DNA of 64,000 nucleotides from Thereva unica. Taxonomy: Eukaryota; Arthropoda; Insecta; Diptera; Therevidae. The stretch spans positions 7,180,501-7,244,500 of the forward strand of contig OX465282.1 of assembly GCA_949987705.1 (NCBI GenBank). The letters are read 5' to 3'. Every line of letters begins with the position of its first letter. The stretch's first letter is position 1. The notes beneath the pieces were generated by a model. That model did not search any database. It saw only the letters and a program-made list of their open reading frames with translations, and was not told the DNA's origin. Shown here piece after piece: positions 44,535-55,530 of the stretch. The position numbers were made by a program, and so were the translations under genes.

Positions 44535-44934
44535 TTACTTGCACAATTTTGAACATTTACTGCTGTCGCATGTCATCATACCTATTTTGTGAAAAAAATG
44601 AATTCTTTATCATTCCATCTAAATTATTAAACATTATTTACGTTTATTGGTACTCGGGCCACAGTTGTATGTAAGCAATAAACAAGAGTTTTGAAACCAC
44701 CTTCCACACTTTCCATTCCATCCACAAACAGGATCTTTTGTAAAGGAACATCTAGGACAAGCAAATTCTTGTGGAGGTTCTTTATAAACTGAGCACAGTT
44801 CGGCATCTCTTTTACCATAAGCAGAAAACACTGAAAACAAACAAAAACTATTAGGCCATTTAAATTGATAAAAAGAACTCCTTACCGGTGCAACTTAACG
44901 CTGTAATTATGATAGTGATAATGACTGATCTCAT
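44535..44934 (-). CDS. Secreted Kazal-like cysteine-rich protein, paralog 9 (3 exons)
   Basis: Exons 44886-44934, 44642-44830 and 44535-44581 give 94 residues. Signal MRSVIITIIITALSCT plus VFSA, with an extra Cys inside the signal region. Short linker (YGKRDAEL). Core: CSVYKEPPQEFACPRC, KDPVCGWNGKC, WFQNSC, TYNC; exon 3 MMTCDSSKCSKLCK. Ten mature cysteines. The core is closest to paralog 5, but the promoter belongs to the group of paralogs 6-8, so exchange between genes may have occurred. Introns are 55 and 60 nt, both phase 1. Confidence 0.85.
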
Positions 44935-45021
44935 GTTGAAATTTTCTTAGTGAAGAATCCGGTCTGTATTGCCACGACCGATGATCGCTAATGTCTGCGG
45001 ATAAACCAAAAATATCTAGAG

Positions 45022-45030
45022 CTTTATACT
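45022..45030 (-). promoter_or_regulatory. Core promoter of paralog 9 (variant)
   Basis: AGTATAAAGCTCT on the minus strand: one base (A to G) differs from the family AGTATAAAACTCT, which may weaken it. About 88 bp before the ATG at 44934. Confidence 0.65.
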
Positions 45031-45064
45031 AACAAATACAGAAGATTTAGCTTATGGTGTAGTC

Positions 45065-45148
45065 AGAAGTATACGTATGCACTTGGTCCACCGATGCAAT
45101 TGAACGAATTCTTATAAAGTAGAAACCTGAAATTTGTGGGATTCCCCG
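45065..45148 (-). promoter_or_regulatory. Upstream conserved block, copy at paralog 9
   Basis: Carries GTATGCACTTGGTCCACCG, TTGAACGAA and AGAAACCTGAAAT in family order. Confidence 0.55.
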
Positions 45149-45522
45149 ATTTGATAGTGCTCTCTTAAATGGAATAAAGTTATCTACCTATAAATTTTCT
45201 GCACATTTTAGTTAAGGACCTGCTCACAATGGTTTAACACCATTGCACTTCATGCACCAACATACAACCTTCTTGCAGTGGTGAGGCTTACTTCAAGGTA
45301 GCATTAGGCTATGTTGGCTGGAGCCACTGATGGACACCCATGTCGAACAGGCAAGGAGGCCAGGTGACACGAAATACATCTCCTCCCTTCTTCCCTAGCT
45401 CCTTCAATTTCCTACTCATTCTGCAACTGCCATTCCCGTCCACACCACATCCCTCCCAACTTTTAAGCTTTCCTAGCAGATTGCTGCGTGAACAGCTAGC
45501 GGTTAAAGAGTGCTGGTGGCAA

Positions 45523-45701
45523 AGGCACAAATAAATTGGCGCGGCAGATGTTGAAGGAGCGACGGTGATTGGAAAATGTTTAAAATACGCGGACCACCAT
45601 ATGCGATAACACAATGGGCGGGCGGCGCAGAAATGGGAAATTCTCTCGCAGAATGGATGGATGGGCGCCTTCACCGCCACCGCGCCAATCTGTTTGTGCC
45701 T
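45523..45701. mobile_element. 179-bp MITE with AGGCACAAA ends
   Basis: Left end AGGCACAAATAAATTGGCGC; the right end in reverse complement is AGGCACAAACAGATTGGCGC. Flanks are CAA/TAA, perhaps a mutated 3-bp duplication. A half copy lies at 47206-47285. Confidence 0.75.
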
Positions 45702-45752
45702 TAAGCACTTCCCTCCAATGCACGGAGGGGACATGTTCGATGCGTATAAGGC

Positions 45753-45955
45753 CAGCCGCGCACTAGCAACTAATTTGAAGCAACTTTTTAATCACGAAAG
45801 TAGAACTCGCTAAAGTAAACGTAAGTCCGCACAAGGGCGATTTTTTAGTTGCGGCAACTAAAAAAATCTAGCACGGTCGATTTTAATGGCGAGTGAAATT
45901 TTACACTGACTCAACTATTTAATCGCCAATAACAAAAATTGCTAGTGCGCGGCCG
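45753..45955. mobile_element. About 200-bp MITE with CGCGCACTAGCAA ends
   Basis: Left CAGCCGCGCACTAGCAA and right, in reverse complement, CGGCCGCGCACTAGCAA. It splits the LINE leader between GTATAAGGCC and TTATCC. Duplication not clear. Confidence 0.7.
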
Positions 45956-46189
45956 ACCTAAGTGCTTATCCTATCACATTTACTCGTGAGAAACTAATGA
46001 AAAAATAAAGTTGGAAAAACAAATTCGCATGCAGCGTGGATGCAATCGACAGCTGTGCAGCGTGTACCAGCCATAGTAGAACTCTGCAAACACTACCTTC
46101 AACCTCGACCCAGAAATAACCACTCCCCTCCAGCCAGGAGATCCTAACTGAGACTACCACTAATTCTGTCGGTGCCGGAATTTCATTTA

Positions 46190-46550
46190 AGCTGGTGACA
46201 TAAACAAGCGTACATGCATTGCATTCAGAGGTTCCATGATATGCGGAGAATCTTCTATGACACATAATTGCATGGTTGTTTTCCGTCCCGGCTTTCACAC
46301 ATAGCCCGAAAATCTAAGTAACGAGTGCATGCAAGGTGCATGTGTTTGTTGTGTATGCTTGTGTGTACTATATCGAATGCGGCAAAGCAGAAAAAGTTGA
46401 AAGTAGCCCGACCTTTGCATGGCATGCATTCCATTCACGGAATATTCCGTCAGGTCGTATTTGAATACACACACTTCTATATTATCTGTCAACGAATGCA
46501 ACGCATGTACGCTTGGATATGCCAACAGCTTTAGGTGTTATTTTCCGGAG
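46190..46550. repeat. Inverted repeat pair around AAGCGTACATGC
   Basis: CAAGCGTACATGCATTGCATT near 46204 is matched in inverse orientation by GAATGCAACGCATGTACGCTTG near 46492; homology extends over roughly 60-80 bp on each side. Could be a foldback-type insertion of about 300 bp. Confidence 0.6.
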
Positions 46551-46727
46551 CCGGCCATATTCCTCTGCGGTAAGACCTATGGGGTGCGTCAGCGAGGGAG
46601 ACCCAACCTCCGCTGGAAGGATGACGTAGACTAGGATGCTCAGAGCTTAGGGTTACCAAACTGGATGACATCCGGCTCAGAATCGGGACCGGTGGAGCGA
46701 ACAGTTGCAAAAGGCCAGGACCGTTAA
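46545..46727 (+). pseudogene. RTE-like 3'-end fragment
   Basis: Plus-strand frames read YGVRQRGRPNLRWKDDVD and, shifted, AQNRDRWSEQLQKART, the RTE C-terminus layout. It shares CAGAATCGGGACCGGTGGAG with the 94-bp insert at 10.27 kb, so both come from one RTE family. Confidence 0.7.
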
Positions 46728-46866
46728 CCCTCCAACTGGCATGTATTTTACTCTTAACTGGCAGTTAAACTCACGATCCATTGTTTTATGTAAAACAATA
46801 TCACACAAACGTCGAAATCAAAACGCGGTGAATGCGTCGTGAATTACGACTTTGCCAGTCGGAGGG
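46728..46866. mobile_element. 139-bp MITE flanked by TTAA (piggyBac-like)
   Basis: Ends CCCTCCAACTGGCA and, in reverse complement, CCCTCCGACTGGCA, flanked on both sides by TTAA (46724-46727, 46867-46870). TTAA duplication with CCC ends is the piggyBac pattern. It sits in the RTE tail fragment. Confidence 0.8.
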
Positions 46867-46870
46867 TTAA

Positions 46871-47200
46871 AACTATAGACGAAAAAAATCAATGGCCTCG
46901 ATTCCCAGATCCGGCGGATCGGAAGTGAGTGTGGATTTGACACTTTGCGATTCTCAAATCCGCAGTCGCGGGTTTGATTATACAAAAAATCCGGAGTGAA
47001 GACTCACACGATTACGAAATACGCGATTAGATGTCGGATTTGCCTAGGCGAATTTGACATTTCAACTCCGTTCGATCAGAGAGAGCTATGATACTTTCTA
47101 GCGTCCGCATACAAATTTTTGTGTAGGATTTAGGCGCGAAAACCTTCCACACTCGCATTCGCGCTTGTTCGCGGTTGTTTACTCCGTGAGTCTGGAGCCG
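46871..47200. other. Spacer, nothing recognised
   Basis: No gene or repeat terminus identified. Confidence 0.5.
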
Positions 47201-47205
47201 CCTTA

Positions 47206-47285
47206 AGGCACAAACATTTTGGCGCGGAGGCGGTGACGGCGGCCACCTGCTAGAGAATTCCCCTTATATTTAATTTCTAGGGCCG
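47206..47285. mobile_element. Half copy of the AGGCACAAA MITE
   Basis: AGGCACAAAC, TTGGCGCGGAGGCGGTGA and AGAGAATT follow the right half of the 45523-45701 MITE. The other half is missing and a LINE fragment adjoins. Confidence 0.65.
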
Positions 47286-47560
47286 CCTGCCAATTGTGTA
47301 GGATAGAAAGGGCGGAGAACCCCACATGTAGGCTTTGCCTGGAGGAGGATAGGTCTGCCCTCCACTTTCTCTGTGAGTGCCCTGCAATAGCGAGGAGTAG
47401 GCTTTCTTTGTTCGAGGAGTCTCTGCTCGAACACTCAAGTCTTAGCGCCAAACGGCAAACTGCTGAATTTGTTCAAGCGGTCTGGCCTACAAATATGAGC
47501 TATAGGGGTTGTAGTACAATAGGCCAAATGAATGGCCACAGTACCTTTGGACCCAATACC
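47286..47560 (+). pseudogene. LOA/I-like LINE C-terminal fragment
   Basis: Plus-strand frame with ENPTCRLCLEEDRSALHFLC then ECPAIARSRL, the Cys-His segment after RNase H in these LINEs. The 3' UTR string CAATAGGCCAAATG recurs at 52810, so a further 3'-end scrap of this family lies there. Confidence 0.7.
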
Positions 47561-47579
47561 TCACACAGAAAAAAAAGCT

Positions 47580-49430
47580 AAGGCAAGCCTTATCGTATTT
47601 TACATAAACCATTGAGTGTTCCCCAATTTTTGCTATATTAAAATTCGTATGCATTTAATCAATTCCTATGGCTGGATGTCGAAAGGATTCTTTGTTGACA
47701 AAATACACAGTAGCTTTACCGCTTGCAACCTATCTAACCCATTAGTATCTCGGGATACATTTGTGCATTTGCTCTCGTGAAGCTTCAAAGCTTAACGTGA
47801 ATTCTGAGTCATAAAATTTCAGTGATTTCAGGTATCTGCTTGCTCCAGTTTCTAGTTTTTCATTATCAATTCCAAATCCTTTGATTCTGCTTGAAATCTT
47901 TACAATGCCTTAGGTAAAACTTCCACAACCATCAGCTTAAATCTTTCTAAGTGGTTTAAATGAAATGTTACCCACAAAGTATATTTCAAATCCAATTCAT
48001 TTAAGTCATCATTTCCGCCCTGCCCGTGACCGCATATTAAAATACTTCCCAGCTTAATTAACTGCATCAAAAATTTCTCTAATTAAAACAGAACCTTAAA
48101 GGGACTTTCCCTCAGTGCGAATTACGACAGGAAATTGGCTTTGGCATTTAACCTACATAATTTAATAGATTAATTACACGTCCGTGTCGGGACTATCGCA
48201 GACCGTGCGACCTTTATATCGGTGGTTTATTACAGACTAACAAATTACTTCCACACAAAATTTATCGCCTTTAATTCACCATTGGCGATACAGCAAAATA
48301 CGATGAATTCTTTCCCCCGTACGGGGATGAATGCATGCTGCTGCTGGTAACAATGTGCCTGTCCTTTTGATTAATTAATGAATAAGATTCGTCCTTACTA
48401 TAATAAATAAGAACCACATCGTGCCAAGCCTCCCAGAATAAATGGATTAACAGAAAGAAAAAAAAACGTTGGCTTTAGTGTAAAAATGCTCTCAACTCCA
48501 CCACAATAACACAAACGCCGATATTGAGAACGAAATCAGATTGGAATTTGCGAAAACGAAAAAGCCACTCAATATCACGGGGGAAACTCATTACTCAGTT
48601 ACGGCTCCTGTAATTGAATTGTAACTGACTAACTTTCTTGTCAAAGGAATTAGACGACTCTATGTATTGGTTGATGATGTAACTTAATTCCGGGGCACAG
48701 ACGTCCTTAACGCTGTTACCTAGAAACAAATTGGCATTGCGCTTGTATTGTAATACTTTCGGTTCTAATCACAGATTTTCACAGATTAAATCAAATTGAA
48801 ATGTTGTGAATTTGGGATTAAAGGAAATTATTGCGATAATTGAAGCGATATTGAAAAGTTTCCTCTTAAAATTATTTCATCTCAGTTTTTAGTATTCAAT
48901 ACGGTTATTGTGAAATTTAATTTATTTGATTTATATTTTGTTCTTATTGATTTGAAAATTCAAAATACCGACGGAGGGGTACAGTCCATTTTGAAACTTG
49001 GCCTGCTCAACAATATAATCTCCAGTCAAATCTATTTTTGGCTTTATCCTTCCAGTTCTGCATCCTCGCCATCATGTCACATTTTATTTCCTTTGAGTAC
49101 ATAGTCTTTCCACCCATCCTTCCATTCTTTGGTGAGGTCCAAAACTACCACAGCCACTCGCTTGGCCTAATGTACTACACAGGGTCAGCAATTGGCTTCT
49201 ATCTTAGACTTTAGTGTCCGAACAGGGTATCATAGAATAAAGTTGGTGACCCCCAACTGGCATTTCCCGGTTCCTGGGAAGGAGTTCACGAAAGCGAGCT
49301 GGAGTGTGATAAATGGAGGCCCTCCTGGCCTGGCTCTTTGGTGGGTCCAGAAACTTAGGGCAGAGCGACGGCGGTTCGGGAAAAGTTATTATGGCCCCCC
49401 TTTTCCTAGGCAGCAAACCAGATGGGGCAG
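47580..49430. other. Non-coding stretch, nothing recognised
   Basis: No open frame with a recognisable product. Frames near 49192-49446 on both strands are unremarkable. Confidence 0.5.
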
Positions 49431-49464
49431 AGACCGTTCCATCTAGATGATGTGGACAGGCCCG

Positions 49465-49600
49465 CCGTCGTCCATTAATTACGTGAGGCCTTTTCGGGGG
49501 GGGGGGTCGAACCGAGTCTCACCCAATCTCACGTGGTAGAGAGGGGGTCTCGGCTAATATCACGTAATTTTTTTCATCAAGAAAAAGTGTAAAATTGTTA
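49465..49600. repeat. CCATTAATTACGTGAGG repeat, copy 1
   Basis: CGTCCATTAATTACGTGAGG, GTCGAACCGAGTCTCACC, TCTCACGTGG and AATATCACGTAA recur in order at 54165-54300. A dispersed non-coding repeat; a 11-G tract lies inside (about 49496-49507). Confidence 0.6.
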
Positions 49601-49903
49601 GAAAACTGGGTTAAATAAAGTAAAACATGTTTTTCCACTAACGACCCCCATTCATGTACAGACCGCCGGCAGGCCAGGACGGCAGGCACGGCCCGATGAA
49701 AGTCACACTATACTTAGTCTGACTGAGGGATTCGGACTTCAGATATCCGTCTGACAGGCCGTGGCATGCAGTGGACGTCTTAATTCCGTACAGACACACA
49801 GGCAAAGACGACAGTTTAGCATATGTTCATGGCCTCAACCAAAACTTTAAAGTCACAAACAGATTGGTGACTGGAAAAACGTTTAAAATACATCATATTT
49901 GCA

Positions 49904-51420
49904 TTAGTGGTAATTTAGCGTACAGTGTCCGGTAATCAAGCCAACAAATTTTCTGACACCATTCCTACTGCGCCCTAACAAATCCTTGGCCGTCTTAGGG
50001 GGCGGCACAGGAAGGAACCGCTTAGAGTTGGCCAGTCCAGGCGCGAACTTCCAGCGTTCAGTATGTTTCGTCAAAGTCCGATCGGCCAGGGACCTTTGAA
50101 GCAAATTGAACGGTGAAATTTGAAAATCCGTTTATTTCGGTAGGCCCTTTTAAGTTCTCATGCGTGCGTGCCAGAATAGCGTACACCTCTGCTAGGGTGC
50201 CTAGGCTTAAGGCCCTGCTGAATCTGGGGCATTCACTACAGATTTCGGCGCCCACACCTGTCTCCGTTTTAGAGCCATCCGTGTACCATACTAATCCACC
50301 GGGCAATACTTCAGGAGAAGTCCAGGTTAACCTATCCTGTATGTGCCCAGAAGGTTGCTCAAATCTTGAGATTCTAAAGGGCGTGCATTCCGATAGCATT
50401 TCTGATTCCGGAATCTCTTCTATGATGTTGAGTATTATAGAAGGTCGTCGCCAAAAACCAACGCCCAGGTGACCATTCATTTACAGCTGCAGCGCCTCGT
50501 TTATGGTGGACTTCTCTACCTCAAAGTGGAGGGGTACCAGATTGAGGAAAGTCTCCAGCAATGCCGCCGCGAAAGTGGTAATGGCCCCAGTGATAGATAG
50601 GCAGGCCATTCTTTGAATTTTGCTTAAATTGGTTATGAAACCCTTAAGCGTCGTTCTGTGCCACCAAACTAAAGCTCCATAAGTTACCATGGTCCTAATA
50701 ATGGTGGTGTATAGCCAATACATGGTTTTCAGTTACAAACCCCATGTGGAACCACAAGCTCTGCGTCAAGCCCACAGGGATCTGCGCGTTCTACTCATCA
50801 GAGTGTCCATGTGCTGGTTCCAGTTGAGCTTGGCATCTAGCGTCACTCCTAAATATTTGGCTTGTTATGAGAAGCCTATAGTTCTACCTGCGAATTTAGG
50901 TTCCAAAAGTCCCGGTAGTGATCGTTTCCTGGTGAAAGGAACCAGAAAAGATTTGTCAGGATTAACTTTTAGTCCTACCCTCTCGTACCAGCTAGAGACC
51001 AGATCTAGTGCCTGCTGCAGGCGCATTGACATGGCTCCTTCAGTTTCACTTGTAACTACTATGACGATATCGTCAGCGTAACCATGGGCGAAAAAGTTTC
51101 GGCCGTTGTGTAGCTCTAGGAGTTCATCTACAACAAGGCACCAGAGAACTGGAGATAAAACTCCTCGCTGTGGACAACCTTTTGCAATAGTGCGCTACAG
51201 AGACCCCTCAACATGAGATAGCATATATAAGAGACCATTAGTTTGCAGGTTCTTAGCATAGAGTCAATCCAGTGGCAGAAAGTGCTGCTTAGACTGCGTC
51301 TACTTAGAGCCCTAGCTATAATATCAAAGGATGTATTGTCGAAGGCTCCCTCGACATCGAGGAAGGCCGTCAGCGCAACTCCTTTGTTTAGAGCTGCGCA
51401 CTCCAGCCTGTGTTGATAAA
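49904..51420 (-). pseudogene. LOA-like LINE reverse transcriptase/RNase H remnant
   Basis: Minus strand: reverse transcriptase part (FLDVEGAFDNTSFD near 51350, then the thumb and MYWLYTTIIRTMVTYGALVWW at 50723) and the RNase H start (VWYTDGSKTETGVGAEI near 50260), in several frames. The YADD region reads HGYADDIVIV-like in the plus-strand complement near 51070, with damage nearby. Close to the 17-20 kb family. Both ends lost. Confidence 0.75.
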
Positions 51421-51429
51421 AATTTTGTA

Positions 51430-54160
51430 TTGTCGGATTCGATATCGGTACCGGATATCATGGGGTTTTTCTCAGTAAATACACAGTGAGTTTTGTTGGG
51501 GAGCGAAAGTCACACTTCCCCCAAAATGAGTTTTTTTTAGTAATTAAATTGCGTCCCGTCCCGTCGGGGGTTGTGTGTGTGGTCAGGGGCGGCGCTTTCA
51601 TAGGTGTTAATGGTGCACTTGCACCAGGCGTAATTAGTCAGGGGCGCAATTTCAGATATTAAGATTTAAAAAAATTTAAAGTTTTGAATTTTTTTTTTTA
51701 AGTATCAATCTCTGTCCCTGTACTCTTCGTGCAGGAAGTTTCCAAAGATTTGTGGCTTCGAGATTAGAGAAATTCTCATTTATATGGAGCACTTTTTGAA
51801 AATTCTGTAAAAAGCACCAAATCCACAGGTACATAAATGAAATGCGGAGAACAAAACTGCTTGTCCTGAGAACTCCTCTTTAATTGATTTTCTTTGTTTG
51901 TTACTTTATGCCCTGTGTTTCGCCGGCCTCGGTTCAATAAAGTTCCATTCAAACCAAATAATCGGCCTCACCAGCTGGCATGTTCAGGTCATGCTTAAAA
52001 TTGTTGTTGCTTTGGAATGATATTACATTATTCCACTGGAATACTCTCTTTTTAGCGAGCTTTTATGTTCAATCTCAACTTCATGTTCTGTTGGGCGAAC
52101 TCAGGCTTTATTTTTCTTGAGTTCAATATGTCAAAATGAATGGGAACTCAGCCAAAAATTGAAATTCAGTACACCAATTTTCTCGAACTTGCACAGTGAA
52201 GCCGGGGTATTACTGTCTAAAAAATTAATGTGGCCAGTTTCATGCGGGCCAACCAACAAAAATTATCTGTAATGGTCAATTCCCTTTTGAAATTCGATGA
52301 AGAATCGCATGGGTTTTCACAAGAGCCAACTTTTTCAATAAACTATACGTTAGAATGCTTAGATAAGCTTGTTGTTGTTGCTTTTAATATTATTTCTCCC
52401 TTCTGCAATACATTTTCTTTTCTTTTCCTTACAAAAGGGAAACAAAAAGCAACTACACAGCTGTCAAAAAATCTGCCCCATCGTTCTCGCCTACTCTCGT
52501 CTCCGCAAAGAACGTTTCAATGCAGATTTTTGTTGGCTGGATGTTGACCCATGTGAAACTTCCTGGCTATGTAATCTTTTTTATGTTCACACTCAGCGAG
52601 TGTTTGTGTCTTTTCCATTCAAAAACGTACAACTTATGGGGCGCAATATGGCATAGTGCAAAGGGCGCAAAAAACCTAAGCGAAGGCTCTGTGTGTGGTG
52701 TACGACCGAACTGTCCTGCAACGATGCTCTTCAAATGACCGGGAACTATTACTAAATCAATTTTAGGCTATAACAAAATTCTTAACCTAAATATGGTATG
52801 TAATTACGGGCTTGGCACAATAGGCCAAATGGATCGCAGTGGCTTCAAAGCTCTCAAAGAATGAAATATAATGTAGACGAATTTAAACTCATCCCATGGT
52901 TGTTGCAATTTAATAGAACTCTTACGGCAAATTTAACAATATATTTTAAAAAATATTTGTACATACGATATAATTAGTAATTTTTCGTTCACATTTCTAA
53001 ATCATTTATCAAATTCACACTGTTACACTACTTAGTTTAAATGCATAAAGCTATTGTTACAAAGCAATTGTTATGTATTCAAAACTCCTCATCAATCAAC
53101 CATCCTACCAAATACTCATCCATCACAATCGGTTTCAATATAGGTTATCCATTACTACAAAGCCATTATTCTTAATCTTCTTTTTTTCGTGTCGTGTTTG
53201 CAAACAATAATTCTAGTTATTAAAAAAAGAAAATCCAAATCCACATCTCGTTTGTTCACCCCTTTTAATAATACAGCTACTCAAAATTAACGACTGCCTT
53301 TCATTTTCATCACTTGTGATAGTACATATAATAAAACAGCATAAAGATTAACGAACCAAAAACTTTTAGACCATTATTTTTCGCTATGCTTCGTTAATGT
53401 TATTCTGTGTGCTTTTTGTCGTCGTCGTTGTCGTCTATACGACGACGTCAATTTATTTGATGAGTTACGGGGGTATATTTTTGAACACTTTAATAGAATA
53501 TAATATAAAATGCACCCAGGATAAATTTAGTTTATAGTTTCATATGCAATAATTTGTATGTGTATTTCTAAATATAAAAATTAATGTGTGTATGTATGTA
53601 TTTATGTTCGCAATAGGATCCGACACCGTGCAACCGAACTTAATGAAATTTTAATCATGTGCTACTATCATTAAAACTTAGAACATATATGGCGCTGTCA
53701 TTGAAAGCTTCGTTGAAAATCATCGCACTGCTTTGCATTTTTGCATGAAGGTTTGTGGGGGTCTCCAGAGCTTGACTGGCCTAACAAGCTACCGGGAATT
53801 TCCCGGTGAGCCGAACCAAATGTTTTAATGAAAAATAAAAACATTTCCCATAAAAATAAAATCAATCTTTTATAATTTTTTTCAATTTCAAATTTTCTTA
53901 AAATTTATGGCGTATCACAAATCTAGCGATCTCCTACGAAATTACCAAGTAGTTTGTTGAAGACTTATATTCAATAAGGATAGTAAGAAATTTAAAAAAA
54001 AATCCAAAAAATTCAATATATCAACAAAACGACGAAGAGGTTGGAAGACACAAAACTTAAAAAAAACTTAAATGGACAAGCAATGGAAAAATGCACTAAA
54101 AAATATATTTTGTAATTTAACCCAGCGGCGTTGTTGAAGGCACTAGATTATGTCCCATAG
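51430..54160. other. Non-coding stretch with only scraps
   Basis: No host gene found. Plus-strand frames at 52230-52738 are short and unlike any family I know. A LINE 3'-UTR scrap (CAATAGGCCAAATGG) is at about 52808. A short CGTCGTCGTTGTCGTC palindromic tract lies near 53420-53450. Confidence 0.5.
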
Positions 54161-54164
54161 GGGT

Positions 54165-54300
54165 CGTCCATTAATTCGTGAGGCGTTTAGGAGGTCGAGC
54201 CGAATCTCACCTAATCTTACGTGAGGAGAGCGGGTCTCAGCAAATATCACGTAAATTTTTTTATCACGTAAATATCACGTAAGATTTTTGTCAGTTTCCT
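54165..54300. repeat. CCATTAATT..GTGAGG repeat, copy 2
   Basis: Matches 49465-49600 in order: CGTCCATTAATT, GTCGAGCCGAATCTCACC, AATATCACGTAA. The ATCACGTAA part is locally doubled. Confidence 0.6.
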
Positions 54301-55004
54301 TGGACTGCAAGCCCCATCCAGTTGCCGGCCGGTAAGTGCGTGGTGTGGGTTTCAAGGCGAACACTTTCAGGCCACGGCCTGCCGTCGATCTGTTGGTGAA
54401 AGGGGGCCTTTAAAATGAAAATAAGTTATAGGGGGATACAAAAATAAAGGGTGTGTAAAATTTTACCAAAAAAAATTCAAAACGCCCTAGCGGCGAAACG
54501 GTTACGAATTTTGTAATATTAAATAATAAAATATTAATGAGCTTAGTACTTCGAAAACAGTAATAATAGTTTTAGTACTAATGGGAAATTGACTAGCACC
54601 TGAACTGGTACTTAAGCAATATTGATAGAAGCTAGTTCAAATAACTATAATAGTGCACACCACAAGATTTTTTTAGAGAATTTGTTTTTCCTTCGTACTT
54701 CAGAGCTGATCTACGGTTTGAAAAATTCGTCATGTTCGAAGGGGGAACGTAATTTTTGCACGGGCTTTAAAGAGTGCTTGGATTTTGTTGACAATTGATA
54801 TTTTATGGGGAAACTATCGAACTTTTGAATCCATAAAAGTAATTTCATATTATTCATTCAGTCGTGTTTATTAAATATTAGAAATACTAATCGATTTAAG
54901 GTTCTTGTGACTCTCATTTAAAAAACCAGGACTAGGCCGGATGTTCTGAATTACAAAGCACCGTTTTAGTTAATATGATTCGTTCGGCACCTTAACGAAG
55001 TCGA

Positions 55005-55290
55005 TATCATTTTTTTTCCGCGATATCGTGCAGGTGCAAAAATCACATATGTACGTCGTTTAAACGAAACACCGGCTCGGCCGAATTTTATGAAAACCTT
55101 TTCAGATCATGCTGCCGTTAATACGCTTCTAATGGAATCTCAACGACCTTTGCATCATTTTTGGTTCGCGCGATATCGTTGAGGTGCATACGTCGTTTAA
55201 ACAAAAAAAAAACGGCTCAAACGAATTTTATGAAATTTTTTCGTCCATGCTTTTTTGGTTCGCGCAATATCGTGAAGGAAAAAATGAGGA
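55005..55290. repeat. Three degenerate tandem units with GCGATATCGT
   Basis: Units containing CGCGATATCGT, ACGTCGTTTAAAC and GAATTTTATGAAA start near 55017, 55166 and 55259; the last is partial. No coding capacity. Confidence 0.55.
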
Positions 55291-55481
55291 CGGACGCACA
55301 CACACCTACACATACACAAATATGTAGTTCTTCTCATAACTATGTTTAAAATGCTATTGGAATCTTGAAAAATGAAAATACGTTGTAAATTACGATTTTC
55401 GGAGCGATTACAATAGCTTCCCTATAAACTGGAAAGATAAAAAGAATTAATCCTTACTAATATTATAAATGCGAAAGTAAC

Positions 55482-55530
<49 letters not shown>
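55482..55530. repeat. (CTGT)12 microsatellite
   Basis: A near-perfect run of twelve CTGT units just after ATGCGAAAGTAACT. Confidence 0.9.

Larger units (their letters stand above)
45260..46100 (+). mobile_element. LOA-like LINE 5'-UTR fragment carrying two MITEs
   Basis: Strings GCATTAGGCTATGTTGGC, CGAACAGGCAAGGAGGCC, GGTTAAAGAGTGCTGGT and, after two insertions, GCAATCGACAGCTGTGCAGC follow the order of the LOA-like 5' end at 7.0-7.5 and 41.3-41.7 kb. The ORF1 start region is interrupted by a stop soon after the ATG. Confidence 0.7.

Noticed and set aside
52230..52738. Overlapping plus-strand ORFs as a multi-exon gene
   Set aside because: No family resemblance, no consistent splice pattern and no promoter found.
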